The notes below the pieces were generated by a model, which did not search any database, was not told the origin of the DNA, and was given only the letters and a program-made list of their open reading frames with translations. A stretch of DNA of 64,000 bases from an uncultured Roseovarius sp. (lineage in GTDB: Bacteria > Pseudomonadota > Alphaproteobacteria > Rhodobacterales > Rhodobacteraceae): positions 248,001-312,000 of the forward strand of contig CANNCP010000001.1 in the NCBI GenBank assembly GCA_947503145.1. The letters are read 5' to 3'. Positions 35,991 to 45,948 of the stretch are shown piece by piece. How positions within the stretch are numbered: the stretch's first letter is position 1; each line of letters begins with the position of its first letter. Position numbers and translations under genes: made by a program.

Positions 35991-38900
35991 ATGCTCCGTG
36001 CTTTGTTTTCTGTCATCGCCTTGATCGTTTTCGCCGCGCAGGCAGCCGCGCAGGCCGGATTTCCCGACAGGCGCGCGATCGTCACCAATGATGTCGACTA
36101 CTACGGCGCGGATTTGCAGGCGATTTTCGACACGACTTATGCCACCTGCCGCAACACCTGCCTGAACAACCCAACGTGCAAGGCGTTCACCTACAATTCC
36201 AGATCAAGCGCCTGTTTCCCAAAGAGCAACGTCAGCGAGGAAGTGGCCTATGAGGGTGCCTTTTCCGCGCGCATCCTGCCCACCGATCGGGCCGTGTTGG
36301 CACAGGTGGACGCACGTATCGCCGATCTGGGCTTTCTCGGCGATTACATGATCGAGAACGCCAATGATCTGGCGCGCAGTGTCGGCGGCAAGCACCCCGC
36401 CGGACAATGGAGCGCCGAGGCCTTGCTGCAGGCGGCACAGGACCGGCTGGCACAGAACGATTACCTGAACGCGATGCGCTGGACCGGGGCAGCGGTATCC
36501 GTCACCGATGCCGCTGACCAGTGGACCGAGTATGCGCGCCTGTCGCTGCTGATCAAGAATGACCAGAGCAAGTACAGGTCGCAGGCGTTGCAGGCCGCGA
36601 TCAACGGCTACCTGCGGGCCCGGAATGATGGCGCGCGGGTGAATGCGCTGATGATCATGGCGAACGGTCTGGAAAAGGATCGCCGCGGCCGCAACATGGT
36701 GCAGGCGCTGCGCCTGGCCAGCGACATCCAGCCGCGGGGCGACGTGACCACCGCGCTGGACGCAGCCATCGCCAAATACGGCTTTCGTATTACCGAACAC
36801 CGCGCCGATAACGAGGCTGCATCCCCCCGCATCTGCGCCGAGTTTTCCGAAACGCTGATCGAAGCGGGCACCGATTACACCCCGTTCGTACATCTGCCCG
36901 ATCCCAATCTGGTGGTACAGCCCGACGAGCGGCAGATCTGCATCGACGGCGTGCGCCACGGCGAACGCTATACCATCACCTTTCGCAGGGGGCTGCCCGC
37001 CGCGAATGGCGAGACGCTGATCAAGGATGTCGAGCTGTCGCTCTATATCCGTGACCGGTCGCCGAAGGTCAGCTTTCCGGGCCGCGCCTATGTGCTGCCC
37101 CGTGCCGCCGATGTGGCCCTCCCGATCGAAACCGTGAACCTCGACAAGGTCGAGCTGGAATTGCGCCGCGTCAGCGACCGCAACCTGCTGCGCGCCATGC
37201 AAGACGATTATTTCGGCCGCCCGATCAATGAGTATCAGGTCGATACGTTCGAAGAGGACATCTCGGAAGAGGTCTGGACCGGCGTGGGCGATGTGCAGAA
37301 CAGCCTGAACCAGAACATGACCACCCGTCTGCCACTGGGCGAGGTGCTGGCCGATCAACCGCCGGGCATCTACACGCTGGGCGCACGGATCGAGGGCGTG
37401 CCGCACTACGAGGATCCCGGTGCACTGCAGTGGTTCGTGCTGACCGATCTGGGCCTGACCACGCTCAAGGGCACCGACGGGCTGCATGTCTTTGCCCGTG
37501 GCCTGTCGGATGCAGGCGCGCTGGACGGCATCGAAGTCACGCTCTTGTCCCGCGCCAACCGCGTGCTGGCCACGGCCACCACGGATGCACAGGGGCACGT
37601 TCGTTTTGACCCCGGCCTGTCGCGTGGCACCGGCAGCACGGCACCTGCGCTGATCCTGGCCAAGGCAGGGACAGAAGACATGGCATTTCTGTCACTGACC
37701 GATCCGGCCTTTGACCTATCGGATCGCGGCGTCGAAGGACGCCCGCCAGCCCCCCCCGTCGATGTGTTCCTGGCCACCGATCGCGGCGCCTACCGCGCAG
37801 GCGAGGTGATCCATGCCACCGCACTGGCCCGCGACGGTATCGCCGAGGCGATCACCGGCCTGCCGCTGACGGCAATCCTGACACGTCCCGATGGGGTGGA
37901 ATACGCGCGCCATTTCTCTGCCGATGACGCGGCGGGCGGGCATGTCTTTTCCATGCCCATCGCGGACACCGCGCCGCGCGGCACCTGGCAGCTTGAGATC
38001 AAGGCCGATGTGGATGCCCCCGCGCTGGTAACCCGGTCGTTGCTGGTCGAGGATTTCCTGCCCGAGCGGATCGATTTCGACCTGACACTGCCCGAGGGCC
38101 TGATGCAGGCGGCCAACATGCCCGATCTGCAGGTTGCGGCAAAATACCTGTTTGGCGCACCCGGCGCGGGGCTGAAATCCGAGGGCGAGCTGTTCTTGCG
38201 GCCCCGGCGCAGTCTGGACGAATTCCCCGGCTACGTCTTTGGCCGTCATGACGCAGAGGCCTCCAGCCGTGCGCGCTACATGGACAGTTTCACCACCGAT
38301 GCGGCAGGCAATCTGTCCGTGCCGCTGGAACTGCCAGAAATGGACGCCAACGACCGCCCGTTCGAGGCTACCATCGCCCTGCGTCTGCGCGAAGGGTCGG
38401 GCCGTCCGGTAGAGCGCCAGATCAAACGCATGGTCGCCCCCGAAGGGTCGATGATCGGCATCAAGCCGGACTTTGACGGCGTCGTGGCGGAGGGCAGCAA
38501 AGCCAGCTTTGGCGTTATCGGCCTTGGTGCCGATCTGCAGCCGCAACAGATGCAGGTGACATGGACGCTGAACCGCGTCAGCACCCGCTATCAATGGTAT
38601 CAGCAATGGGGCAACTGGGAGTGGGAGCCGGTAACCACCCGCACCCGCGTCGCCTCTGGCACCGGCGTTCTGGGCGACACACCGCTGAATGTTTCGGGCG
38701 ATGTGGACTGGGGCCATTACGAGCTGGTCGTGGAGCGCACTGATGGGGCCTATATCGCCGCATCGGCAGATTTCTACGCCGGCTGGTACGCCCCTGCCGA
38801 CACCAGCCAGACCCCCGACACGCTGGAGCTGTCTCTCGATGCGACGGGCTACCGCCCTGGCGACACCGCGCAGCTGCGCATCGTGCCACGCTATGCGGGC

Positions 38901-41405
38901 ACGGCACTGATCACGGTGATGTCGAACCGCGTGATCGACATGCAGGCGGTCGAGGTCGTGGAGGGTAAAAACACCATTCCGCTCCCTGTCACCGACGATT
39001 GGGGGGCCGGCGCGTATGTGACCGCGCAGGTGATCCGCCCGATGGACGTGACCGCCGGGCAGAACCCGGCCCGGTCGCTGGGCCTGAGCTATGCCAAGAT
39101 CGACCCCGGCACCAAATCGCTGAGTGTCAGCATCGACGCGCCCGACACGATGGCCCCACGCGGCCCGATGACCGCCACAGTCAACGTGGACGGTCTGGCA
39201 GCGGGTACAACGGGCTATGTCACCCTGGCTGCCGTGGATGTGGGCATCCTCAACCTCACTGGTTTTGACAGCCCCGACCCGTCCGAGCATTACTTTGGCC
39301 AGCGCCGCCTTGGCGTGGAAATCCGTGATATCTATGGTCGCCTCATCGACGGCATGAACGGCGCACAGGGGCAGGTCCGCTCTGGCGGTGACGCGGGCAG
39401 TGGCATGCAGACGCAATCGCCCCCCCCGACAGAAGAACTGGTGGCCTATTTCACCGGCCCGGTTGCAGTAGGTGCAGACGGTACGGCACAGGCCCAGTTC
39501 GACATGCCCGATTTCAACGGCACCGTGCGCCTGATGGCCATCGCATGGTCCGGCACCGCCGTTGGCGAGGCCGAGCGCGATGTACTGGTGCGCGATCCGG
39601 TTGTCGTGACCGCCTCGCTGCCACGGTTTCTCGCTCCGGGCGACGAAAGCCGCCTGCTGCTGGAGATCGTGCATGCCACCGGCCCCGCCGGGCGCATCGG
39701 CCTCGATGTCAGCGCACCGGGCGTGACGCTGGCGGGGGGTATCCCTTCGGGCTTTGACCTGGACGAGAACGCCAAGGCCACCTTCAGCGTACCGATCACC
39801 GCGGGTGACGAAGGCGACTATGCCGTGCAGATCGCACTGACGACACCGGACGGCAAGCAGCTGACCAAATCGCTGACGCTGCCGGTACGTTCCAACGATC
39901 CGGCCGTGTCGGAAACCCGCCGATTCGAGTTGGCGGCAGGCGATACGTTCACGCTGGGTGCCGATGTCTTTGCCGCGCTGAAACCCGGCAGCGGGCAGGC
40001 GGTCATCTCTGCCGGGCCGCTGGCGCGCCTCAACGCACCTGCGTTGCTGCAGGCACTGGACCGCTACCCCTACGGCTGCACCGAACAGGTGGCGTCACGG
40101 GCGATGCCGCTACTCTACTTCAATCAAGTGGCGCAGGCGCTGAACCTGGGCAACGACACCCAGATCGCCCAGCGTATCGAGCAGAGCATCGAACGTATCC
40201 TGACCCGCCAGACCAGCAACGGTGCCTTTGGCCTGTGGCGTGCGGAATCCGGTGATTTCTGGCTTGATGCCTATGTCGCAGATTTCCTCAGTCGCGCCCG
40301 CGCTGAAGGGCACACCGTGCCCGACCGCGCCTTTACCATGGCGATGGACAACCTGCGCAACCGGCTGAACTACGCGCCCGATTTCGACAATGGCGGCGAG
40401 GATATCGCCTATGCGCTGATGGTGCTGGCCCGCGAGGGCGCGGCACGCATGGGCGATCTGCGCTACTACGCCGACGTCAAGGCGGGCGATTTCGCTACCT
40501 CGCTGGCGATGGCACAGCTGGGTGCGGCGCTCGCCTCCTACGGCGATCAGACCCGCGCCGACCGGATGTTCCGCGCCGCCGTCGTCCGGATGGCCCGCGA
40601 TACCGGCAGTGAAAGCCACCTCTGGCGCTCTGATTACGGCACGCACTATCGTGACCGAGCCGGGGTGTTGGCGCTGATCATCGAGGCGGGCAGTCAGGCC
40701 ACCGACACCACGCAGCTGGCCAGCACGCTGGGCCGCACTGGCCCGCACATGTCGACGCAGGAACAGGCTTGGACCCTGCTCGCCGCGCGCGCTCTGATCG
40801 ACGATCCGTCGGCAAACCGGCTGACCCTGAACGGCGAAGCCGTCAGCGGCCCCTTCGTGCGCATGATCGAGGCCGAGACAGCAACCCCGCAGGCGATCCG
40901 CAACACCGGCAGCAGCGCGACCGACATCACGCTGACCACCGTTGGCGTGCCTCAGGTGCCCGGCCCCGCAAGCGGTTATGGCTACCGGATCGAGCGCAGC
41001 TATTACGATCTCGACGGCAACCCGGCCACGCTGGACGGTGTCACCAGCGGCGCGCGGCTGGTGGCCGTGCTCAAGGTGCTGCCGGCAGGCGATGGCCAGG
41101 CGCGGCTGATCATCAACGACCCGCTGCCAGCGGGGCTTGAGATCGACAACCCGAACCTGCTGCGTTCAGGCGATGTACGCGCGCTCGACTGGCTCAAGAC
41201 GACCCATACCGAGCATTCCGAGTTCCGCTCGGACCGCTTCATCGCCGCTGTTGACTGGCGCGAAAGCGATCCGTTCACGCTGGCCTACATCGTGCGCGCC
41301 GTCTCGCCGGGCAGCTACCACCACCCGGCGGCCACGGTCGAGGACATGTACCGGCCGCAATATCGGGCAAATACCGACACCGGCGCGATGCGCGTGACCG
41401 AATAA
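35991..41405 (+). CDS. Bacterial alpha-2-macroglobulin with N-terminal PAN domain
   Basis: A 1804-residue exported protein. A signal peptide (cleavage near AAAQA, about residue 21) is followed by an apple/PAN-like domain with paired cysteines (CRNTCLNNPTCKAF). Macroglobulin-like beta domains follow, and a thiol-ester motif CTEQ with Cys1363 and Gln1366 in PYGCTEQVASRAMP. The intact CxEQ predicts covalent trapping of foreign proteases in the periplasm. AGGAGG at 35979-35984 supports the start. It lies directly upstream of pbpC, the known partner pair. There is no lipobox, so it may be soluble or differently anchored. Confidence 0.93.
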   Translation: MLRALFSVIALIVFAAQAAAQAGFPDRRAIVTNDVDYYGADLQAIFDTTYATCRNTCLNNPTCKAFTYNSRSSACFPKSNVSEEVAYEGAFSARILPTDRAVLAQVDARIADLGFLGDYMIENANDLARSVGGKHPAGQWSAEALLQAAQDRLAQNDYLNAMRWTGAAVSVTDAADQWTEYARLSLLIKNDQSKYRSQALQAAINGYLRARNDGARVNALMIMANGLEKDRRGRNMVQALRLASDIQPRGDVTTALDAAIAKYGFRITEHRADNEAASPRICAEFSETLIEAGTDYTPFVHLPDPNLVVQPDERQICIDGVRHGERYTITFRRGLPAANGETLIKDVELSLYIRDRSPKVSFPGRAYVLPRAADVALPIETVNLDKVELELRRVSDRNLLRAMQDDYFGRPINEYQVDTFEEDISEEVWTGVGDVQNSLNQNMTTRLPLGEVLADQPPGIYTLGARIEGVPHYEDPGALQWFVLTDLGLTTLKGTDGLHVFARGLSDAGALDGIEVTLLSRANRVLATATTDAQGHVRFDPGLSRGTGSTAPALILAKAGTEDMAFLSLTDPAFDLSDRGVEGRPPAPPVDVFLATDRGAYRAGEVIHATALARDGIAEAITGLPLTAILTRPDGVEYARHFSADDAAGGHVFSMPIADTAPRGTWQLEIKADVDAPALVTRSLLVEDFLPERIDFDLTLPEGLMQAANMPDLQVAAKYLFGAPGAGLKSEGELFLRPRRSLDEFPGYVFGRHDAEASSRARYMDSFTTDAAGNLSVPLELPEMDANDRPFEATIALRLREGSGRPVERQIKRMVAPEGSMIGIKPDFDGVVAEGSKASFGVIGLGADLQPQQMQVTWTLNRVSTRYQWYQQWGNWEWEPVTTRTRVASGTGVLGDTPLNVSGDVDWGHYELVVERTDGAYIAASADFYAGWYAPADTSQTPDTLELSLDATGYRPGDTAQLRIVPRYAGTALITVMSNRVIDMQAVEVVEGKNTIPLPVTDDWGAGAYVTAQVIRPMDVTAGQNPARSLGLSYAKIDPGTKSLSVSIDAPDTMAPRGPMTATVNVDGLAAGTTGYVTLAAVDVGILNLTGFDSPDPSEHYFGQRRLGVEIRDIYGRLIDGMNGAQGQVRSGGDAGSGMQTQSPPPTEELVAYFTGPVAVGADGTAQAQFDMPDFNGTVRLMAIAWSGTAVGEAERDVLVRDPVVVTASLPRFLAPGDESRLLLEIVHATGPAGRIGLDVSAPGVTLAGGIPSGFDLDENAKATFSVPITAGDEGDYAVQIALTTPDGKQLTKSLTLPVRSNDPAVSETRRFELAAGDTFTLGADVFAALKPGSGQAVISAGPLARLNAPALLQALDRYPYGCTEQVASRAMPLLYFNQVAQALNLGNDTQIAQRIEQSIERILTRQTSNGAFGLWRAESGDFWLDAYVADFLSRARAEGHTVPDRAFTMAMDNLRNRLNYAPDFDNGGEDIAYALMVLAREGAARMGDLRYYADVKAGDFATSLAMAQLGAALASYGDQTRADRMFRAAVVRMARDTGSESHLWRSDYGTHYRDRAGVLALIIEAGSQATDTTQLASTLGRTGPHMSTQEQAWTLLAARALIDDPSANRLTLNGEAVSGPFVRMIEAETATPQAIRNTGSSATDITLTTVGVPQVPGPASGYGYRIERSYYDLDGNPATLDGVTSGARLVAVLKVLPAGDGQARLIINDPLPAGLEIDNPNLLRSGDVRALDWLKTTHTEHSEFRSDRFIAAVDWRESDPFTLAYIVRAVSPGSYHHPAATVEDMYRPQYRANTDTGAMRVTE

Positions 41406-41408
41406 GAC

Positions 41409-41462
41409 GGCAGGCCGATATACGGCCTGTGCCGTACCGGGGCCCGCCTGATCGCGGGCCCC
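41409..41462 (+). promoter_or_regulatory. Tandem hairpins between the macroglobulin gene and pbpC
   Basis: Two hairpins fill the short gap. The first has arms CAGGCCG (41411-41417) and CGGCCTG (41423-41429). The second has perfect 9-bp arms GGGGCCCGC (41439-41447) and GCGGGCCCC (41454-41462). No T-run follows. They may lower or uncouple expression of pbpC from the upstream gene. Confidence 0.55.
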
Positions 41463-41487
41463 GCAAATGACAAAGGCAGACTGCGCG

Positions 41488-43533
41488 ATGCGGCTTGACC
41501 GGCTTTTCCTCGTTCTGGTTCTGGTGCTGACGGTCGGCGGGTATACCCGCGACCGGCTAGACCTCTGGGTGGATGCAACGCAACTGCCACCGCTCCTGAG
41601 CGAGACATCAACCGAAGTGCGCGACCGGACGGGCCGCCTGCTGCGGGTCTATACCGTCGCCGATGGCCGCTGGCGGCTGGCGGTCACGCCGGGTCAGGTC
41701 GATGCGGGCTTCCTCGATATGCTGATCACCTACGAGGACAAACGCTTTCACACGCATGCCGGGATCGACCTGCGCGCCATGGTCCGCGCCGCATTGCAGG
41801 CCGCGTGGAACGCCGAGATCATCTCGGGCGGCTCGACCTTGACGATGCAGGTCGCCCGCCTGCTGGAGCAGAGCGGCACAGGCCAATGGGCGGGCAAGCT
41901 TCGCCAGATGCGTGTCGCCCTCGCGCTGGAACGCAAGCTGACCAAGAATCAGATACTCACACTCTACCTGACCCATGCGCCATATGGCGGCAATATCGAG
42001 GGCATCCGCGCCGCCACGCTCGCGTGGTTCGGCAAGGAACCGCACCGCCTGACCCCGGCCGAGGCGGCGCTGCTGGTCGCACTCCCGCAATCGCCCGAGG
42101 CGCGCCGCCCCGACCGCGCGCACGCGGCAGCCCGTGCCGCCCGCGACCGGGTGCTGGACCGCATCGTACAGGCCGACCGGCTGAGCGCCGAGGCCGCGAA
42201 CGCCGCGCTGACCGAGCCTGTCCCGACCGCGCGCCGCGCCTTCCCTGCCATCGCCCCGCACATGGCCGACCGCGCCCGCACCGCAGCCCCTGGCCAGACC
42301 CGCCACCAGCTGACCCTCGATGCCACGCTCCAGACCAAGCTGGAGACGCTGGCGCAAAGGGCATTGCGCGGCCTGCCCGGCAACCTCTCGGTTGCCATCG
42401 TGCTGGCCGACCACCGCAGCGGCGAAATCCTTGCCTCTGTCGGCTCTGCGGGGCTGGTGGGCGCGGACGCGCGACAGGGCTTCATCGACATGACCCAGGC
42501 GCTGCGCTCGCCCGGCTCCACGCTCAAGCCGCTGGTCTACGGGCTTGCCTTTGATCGCGGGCTGGTACATCCGCAAACCCTGATCGATGATCGCCCGGTC
42601 GCCTTCGGTCGCTACGCACCGCAGAATTTCGACGGCCGGTTCCGCGGCGAGGTGACCGTGACCGAGGCCTTGCGCCAGTCGCTGAACATCCCCGTGATCC
42701 TGCTGATGAACGAAATCGGCCCGGCGCATCTGATGGATGTCTTGCGCCGCACCGGAGCACAGGCCGCCATGCCCGGCGACCGCGCCGGGCTGGCCGTGGC
42801 GCTGGGCGGGATCGGAATCAACCTGACGGATCTGGTGCAGGCCTACGCCGCCCTCGCACAGGGCGGGCAGGCGGTGCCGCTCTACTGGCGCGACCCCGCA
42901 CCGACAGGCGCGCGCCAGCGCATCCTCAGCCCCTCTGCCGCCTGGCAGGTGGGCGATATCCTGGCTGGCCTGACCCCCCCGCCAAACGCCCCGCGCCGGG
43001 CCCTTGCGTTCAAGACCGGCACCTCCTACGGGCACCGCGACGCCTGGGCCGTCGGCTATGACGGCGCGCATGTGGCCGGTGTCTGGATCGGGCGGCCCGA
43101 CGGCACCCCGGTGCCGGGTGCCTTTGGCGGTGATCTGGCCGCCCCGGTCCTCTTCGAGTCGTTCCAGCGGCTCAAGGAGGCGCGCGATCCACTACCTGCC
43201 CCGCCGCCTGAAACGCTGATCGTCTCGACCGCCGAACTGCCCCAGCCGCTACGTCGCTTCACCCCGCGTGATGCGGTCTTTACCGCAGCACCGGACGCCC
43301 CCAAGCTGATCTTCCCTCCCGACGGCGCGCGCCTTGCCACCGATGAGCATGGGCTGCCGGTCAAGGTCCGCGACGGCAAACCGCCCTTCACATGGATGGC
43401 CAACGGCACACCGCTGCTGACCGGCGTGCACACACGGCAGGCCCAGCTCAAGGGTCTCAGCGCCGGATTCTCGCAACTATCGGTGATCGACGCCAGGGGC
43501 CGCGCCTCGCGGGTCACAATCCGCCTGGACTGA
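41488..43533 (+). CDS. pbpC: Penicillin-binding protein 1C
   Basis: A 681-residue class A PBP. One N-terminal membrane helix (LFLVLVLVLTVGGY) is followed by a GT51 transglycosylase domain with the catalytic Glu in YEDKRFHTHAGIDLRAM and GGSTLTMQVARLLE. The transpeptidase domain has SPGSTLKPLVYG (Ser-x-x-Lys), SLN and KTGTS motifs. A C-terminal BiPBP_C domain (about 590-681) is typical of PBP1C. I chose ATG at 41488, with AAAGGC upstream, over 41467, which lies 4 bp after a stable hairpin. It probably works with the alpha-2-macroglobulin upstream in repair after attack. Confidence 0.93.
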   Translation: MRLDRLFLVLVLVLTVGGYTRDRLDLWVDATQLPPLLSETSTEVRDRTGRLLRVYTVADGRWRLAVTPGQVDAGFLDMLITYEDKRFHTHAGIDLRAMVRAALQAAWNAEIISGGSTLTMQVARLLEQSGTGQWAGKLRQMRVALALERKLTKNQILTLYLTHAPYGGNIEGIRAATLAWFGKEPHRLTPAEAALLVALPQSPEARRPDRAHAAARAARDRVLDRIVQADRLSAEAANAALTEPVPTARRAFPAIAPHMADRARTAAPGQTRHQLTLDATLQTKLETLAQRALRGLPGNLSVAIVLADHRSGEILASVGSAGLVGADARQGFIDMTQALRSPGSTLKPLVYGLAFDRGLVHPQTLIDDRPVAFGRYAPQNFDGRFRGEVTVTEALRQSLNIPVILLMNEIGPAHLMDVLRRTGAQAAMPGDRAGLAVALGGIGINLTDLVQAYAALAQGGQAVPLYWRDPAPTGARQRILSPSAAWQVGDILAGLTPPPNAPRRALAFKTGTSYGHRDAWAVGYDGAHVAGVWIGRPDGTPVPGAFGGDLAAPVLFESFQRLKEARDPLPAPPPETLIVSTAELPQPLRRFTPRDAVFTAAPDAPKLIFPPDGARLATDEHGLPVKVRDGKPPFTWMANGTPLLTGVHTRQAQLKGLSAGFSQLSVIDARGRASRVTIRLD

Positions 43534-43633
43534 AACCCGCATGCCTTCATTTTTCTCCAAATACTCGTGCCCACCGCCGAGAGAGGCGGGCATCCGGTAC
43601 GAAGACGCCCGTCAGGGCGGATGAGTTGCCCGT

Positions 43634-44809
43634 TCAGACCCGCTCGATTGCCAGTGCTATGCCTTGTCCGCCGCCGATGCACATGGTGATCAGCGCCTTC
43701 GATCCGCCAGTACGCTCCAGCTCATACAGCGCCTTGACCGTCAGGATCGCGCCCGTCGCACCAAGCGGATGGCCCAGCGCAATCGCGCCGCCATTGCGGT
43801 TCACCCGTGCCGGATCCAGGCCAAGCTCCTTGGTCACCGCCAGCGCCTGCGCGGCAAACGCCTCGTTCGATTCGATCACGTCGAAATCGCCCACACTCAG
43901 CCCCGTGCGCGCCAACAATGCCTCGACCGCGGGCACGGGCCCGATGCCCATCACCTCGGGTCGCACGCCCGAATGAGCATAACCCAGCACCCGCGCACGC
44001 GGCTTGAGGCCCGCCGCTTGCGCCGCATCGCCCCGCGCAATGACGATCGCCGCCGCGCCATCATTGATGCCCGACGCATTTCCCGCCGTCACGGTGCCGT
44101 TCTTCTGAAACGCCGAGCGCAACCCCGCCAGCGCCTCTGCCGTTGTCGCCTTGGGATGCTCATCGGTATCGAAACTCACGGTGTCGCGGCGCACCTTGAC
44201 GTCAATCGGCACGATCTGGTCCTTGAAGTGCCCCGCCTTGATCGCCGCCGCCGCGCGGTTCTGGCTCTCCAGCGCAAAGGCGTCCTGCGCCTCGCGGCTG
44301 ATGTCATGCTCTGACGCCACATTCTCGGCGGTGACACCCATATGACCGGTACCGAACGGACAGTTGAGCCCACCCAGCATCATGTCGATCGTGGTCACAT
44401 CGCCCATTTTCGCGCCCCAGCGCTGATCCGGGATGATGAAGGGTGCGCGCGTCATGCTCTCGGCACCGCCGGCCAGTGCATAATCGCAATCGCCCAGCAT
44501 CAGAGACTGAATGCCCGAAACGATCGCCTGCGCCCCCGATCCACACAGGCGGTTCACGTTCATTGCCGGCACGTCCGCGGGAATGCCCGCTTCCATCGCG
44601 GCAACACGGCTGAGATACATGTCACGTGGCTCGGTATTGATCACATGACCAAAGATCACATGCCCGATCTGACCGCCTTCGACACCGGAACGCTGCAACG
44701 CGGCACGCGCCACATGTGCACCCAGCTCGGTCGGCTTCACCCCCGCCAATGCGCCGCCAAAGGTGCCGATCGCCGTGCGGGCCCCGCCAAGAATTACGAT
44801 ATCCGTCAT
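43634..44809 (-). CDS. Acetyl-CoA C-acetyltransferase (thiolase)
   Basis: A 391-residue cytosolic thiolase. The catalytic residues are Cys89 in NRLCGSGAQA, the histidine in GGAIALGHPLGATG and the second cysteine in MCIGGGQG near the C-terminus. Length and ends match biosynthetic-type thiolases (PhaA/AtoB) and beta-ketothiolases. No phaB or other pathway gene is adjacent, so it could serve PHB synthesis or fatty/amino acid breakdown. Confidence 0.92.
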   Translation of the reverse strand: MTDIVILGGARTAIGTFGGALAGVKPTELGAHVARAALQRSGVEGGQIGHVIFGHVINTEPRDMYLSRVAAMEAGIPADVPAMNVNRLCGSGAQAIVSGIQSLMLGDCDYALAGGAESMTRAPFIIPDQRWGAKMGDVTTIDMMLGGLNCPFGTGHMGVTAENVASEHDISREAQDAFALESQNRAAAAIKAGHFKDQIVPIDVKVRRDTVSFDTDEHPKATTAEALAGLRSAFQKNGTVTAGNASGINDGAAAIVIARGDAAQAAGLKPRARVLGYAHSGVRPEVMGIGPVPAVEALLARTGLSVGDFDVIESNEAFAAQALAVTKELGLDPARVNRNGGAIALGHPLGATGAILTVKALYELERTGGSKALITMCIGGGQGIALAIERV

Positions 44810-45004
44810 GTTCCGATTTCCTCATGTCTCTTTCGGGCACTCTATCGCGGATCGCACCAGACAGGCAAACGTGAGTTTCCATCACAAGGGCCGAATTATG
44901 GACGCAGCCGCACCCGGTCCTTGTCCGACAGCAACCAGCATTCGCGCTCCTCGAAAGCTGCGGGCCCACAGCAGTCTGCCCCCGCAGCCCGCGCCAACAA
45001 GCGC

Positions 45005-45700
45005 TCAGCCGGCCTGCACTGCTTCTGCCGCATGGCGAATTGCACGGATGTTAGCGCCGTAGGGTGCTGGATTCTTTACGCTGCCCCCGGTAAACACCGC
45101 GGACCCCGCCACCAGTACATCGGCCCCCGCCGCCGCCATCAGCGGCGCGGTTTCGCGCGTGATGCCACCGTCGATCTCGATATGGATGGGGCGGTCACCG
45201 ATCATCGCGCGCAAGGACCGCACCTTGTCGATCTGACTGTGGATGAATTTCTGCCCGCCAAAGCCGGGATTGACCGTCATCACGCAGACCAGATCGATCA
45301 TGTCCAGCAGATGCTCCACATCACCGAGGCCGGTACCGGGGTTCAGCGCCAGCCCCGCCTTGCACCCCGCGCCGCGAATGGCCTGCAACGTGCGGTGCGT
45401 ATGCGGCCCGGCCTCCAGATGCGCGGTCAGAATATCCGCGCCCGCACTGGCAAAGGCGTCGATATAAGGATCGACCGGCGCAATCATCAGATGCACGTCC
45501 ATCACGGTCTTGATATGCGGGCGGATTGCCTTGACCAGCGGCGGGCCGAACGTGAGGTTCGGCACAAAGTGCCCATCCATCACATCCACATGCACCCAGT
45601 CACAGCCCTCAGCCTCGATCGCCTCGATCTCCTGACCGAAATTGGCAAAATCCGCAGACAGGATCGACGGGGCGATTTTGATAGAGCGGTCAAAGGACAT
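45005..45700 (-). CDS. rpe: Ribulose-phosphate 3-epimerase
   Basis: A 231-residue TIM-barrel enzyme of the pentose phosphate or Calvin cycle. Visible motifs are IAPSILSADFANFG, VHVDVMDGHFVPN and the metal/catalytic DVHLMI; VNPGFGGQKFI and the late IDGGI complete the family pattern. AGGAG lies upstream of the ATG at 45700; the frame continues upstream but without related sequence. The 195 bp between its stop and the thiolase start show no clear feature. Confidence 0.95.
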   Translation of the reverse strand: MSFDRSIKIAPSILSADFANFGQEIEAIEAEGCDWVHVDVMDGHFVPNLTFGPPLVKAIRPHIKTVMDVHLMIAPVDPYIDAFASAGADILTAHLEAGPHTHRTLQAIRGAGCKAGLALNPGTGLGDVEHLLDMIDLVCVMTVNPGFGGQKFIHSQIDKVRSLRAMIGDRPIHIEIDGGITRETAPLMAAAGADVLVAGSAVFTGGSVKNPAPYGANIRAIRHAAEAVQAG

Positions 45701-45948
45701 CTTCTGTCTCCTGCATCGGGGGATTGTCTTGCTGCTTGCGGGTGGGCTTGTTTGCGAAATTCGGACACAAGGCAAAATGCGGTGTGATCTGTCAATATTG
45801 TGGGGTTGTGCGCGTTTCGCGCTCAATCGGTGAACCAATTGAACGCGAAACTCTTTAAGGTCAAGGGTCGGGTGCGGGAATTGATCACCAATCCGCTTTG
45901 TGCAACTGTCCCCGCTCAAAGCAACAACTATGAAAAGGGCACCGGAAC

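Noticed and set aside
37716..39674. A 652-codon minus-strand frame inside the alpha-2-macroglobulin gene.
   Set aside because: It is antisense to a gene with a thiol-ester motif and conserved domains, is histidine/alanine/glycine rich without motifs, and has no ribosome site.
44342..45787. A 481-codon plus-strand frame covering parts of two genes.
   Set aside because: It lies antisense to the thiolase and rpe genes and matches no family pattern that I can see.
45701..45919. A 73-residue N-terminal extension of Rpe.
   Set aside because: The extension is unlike the family, while the ATG at 45700 has AGGAG and gives the standard length.
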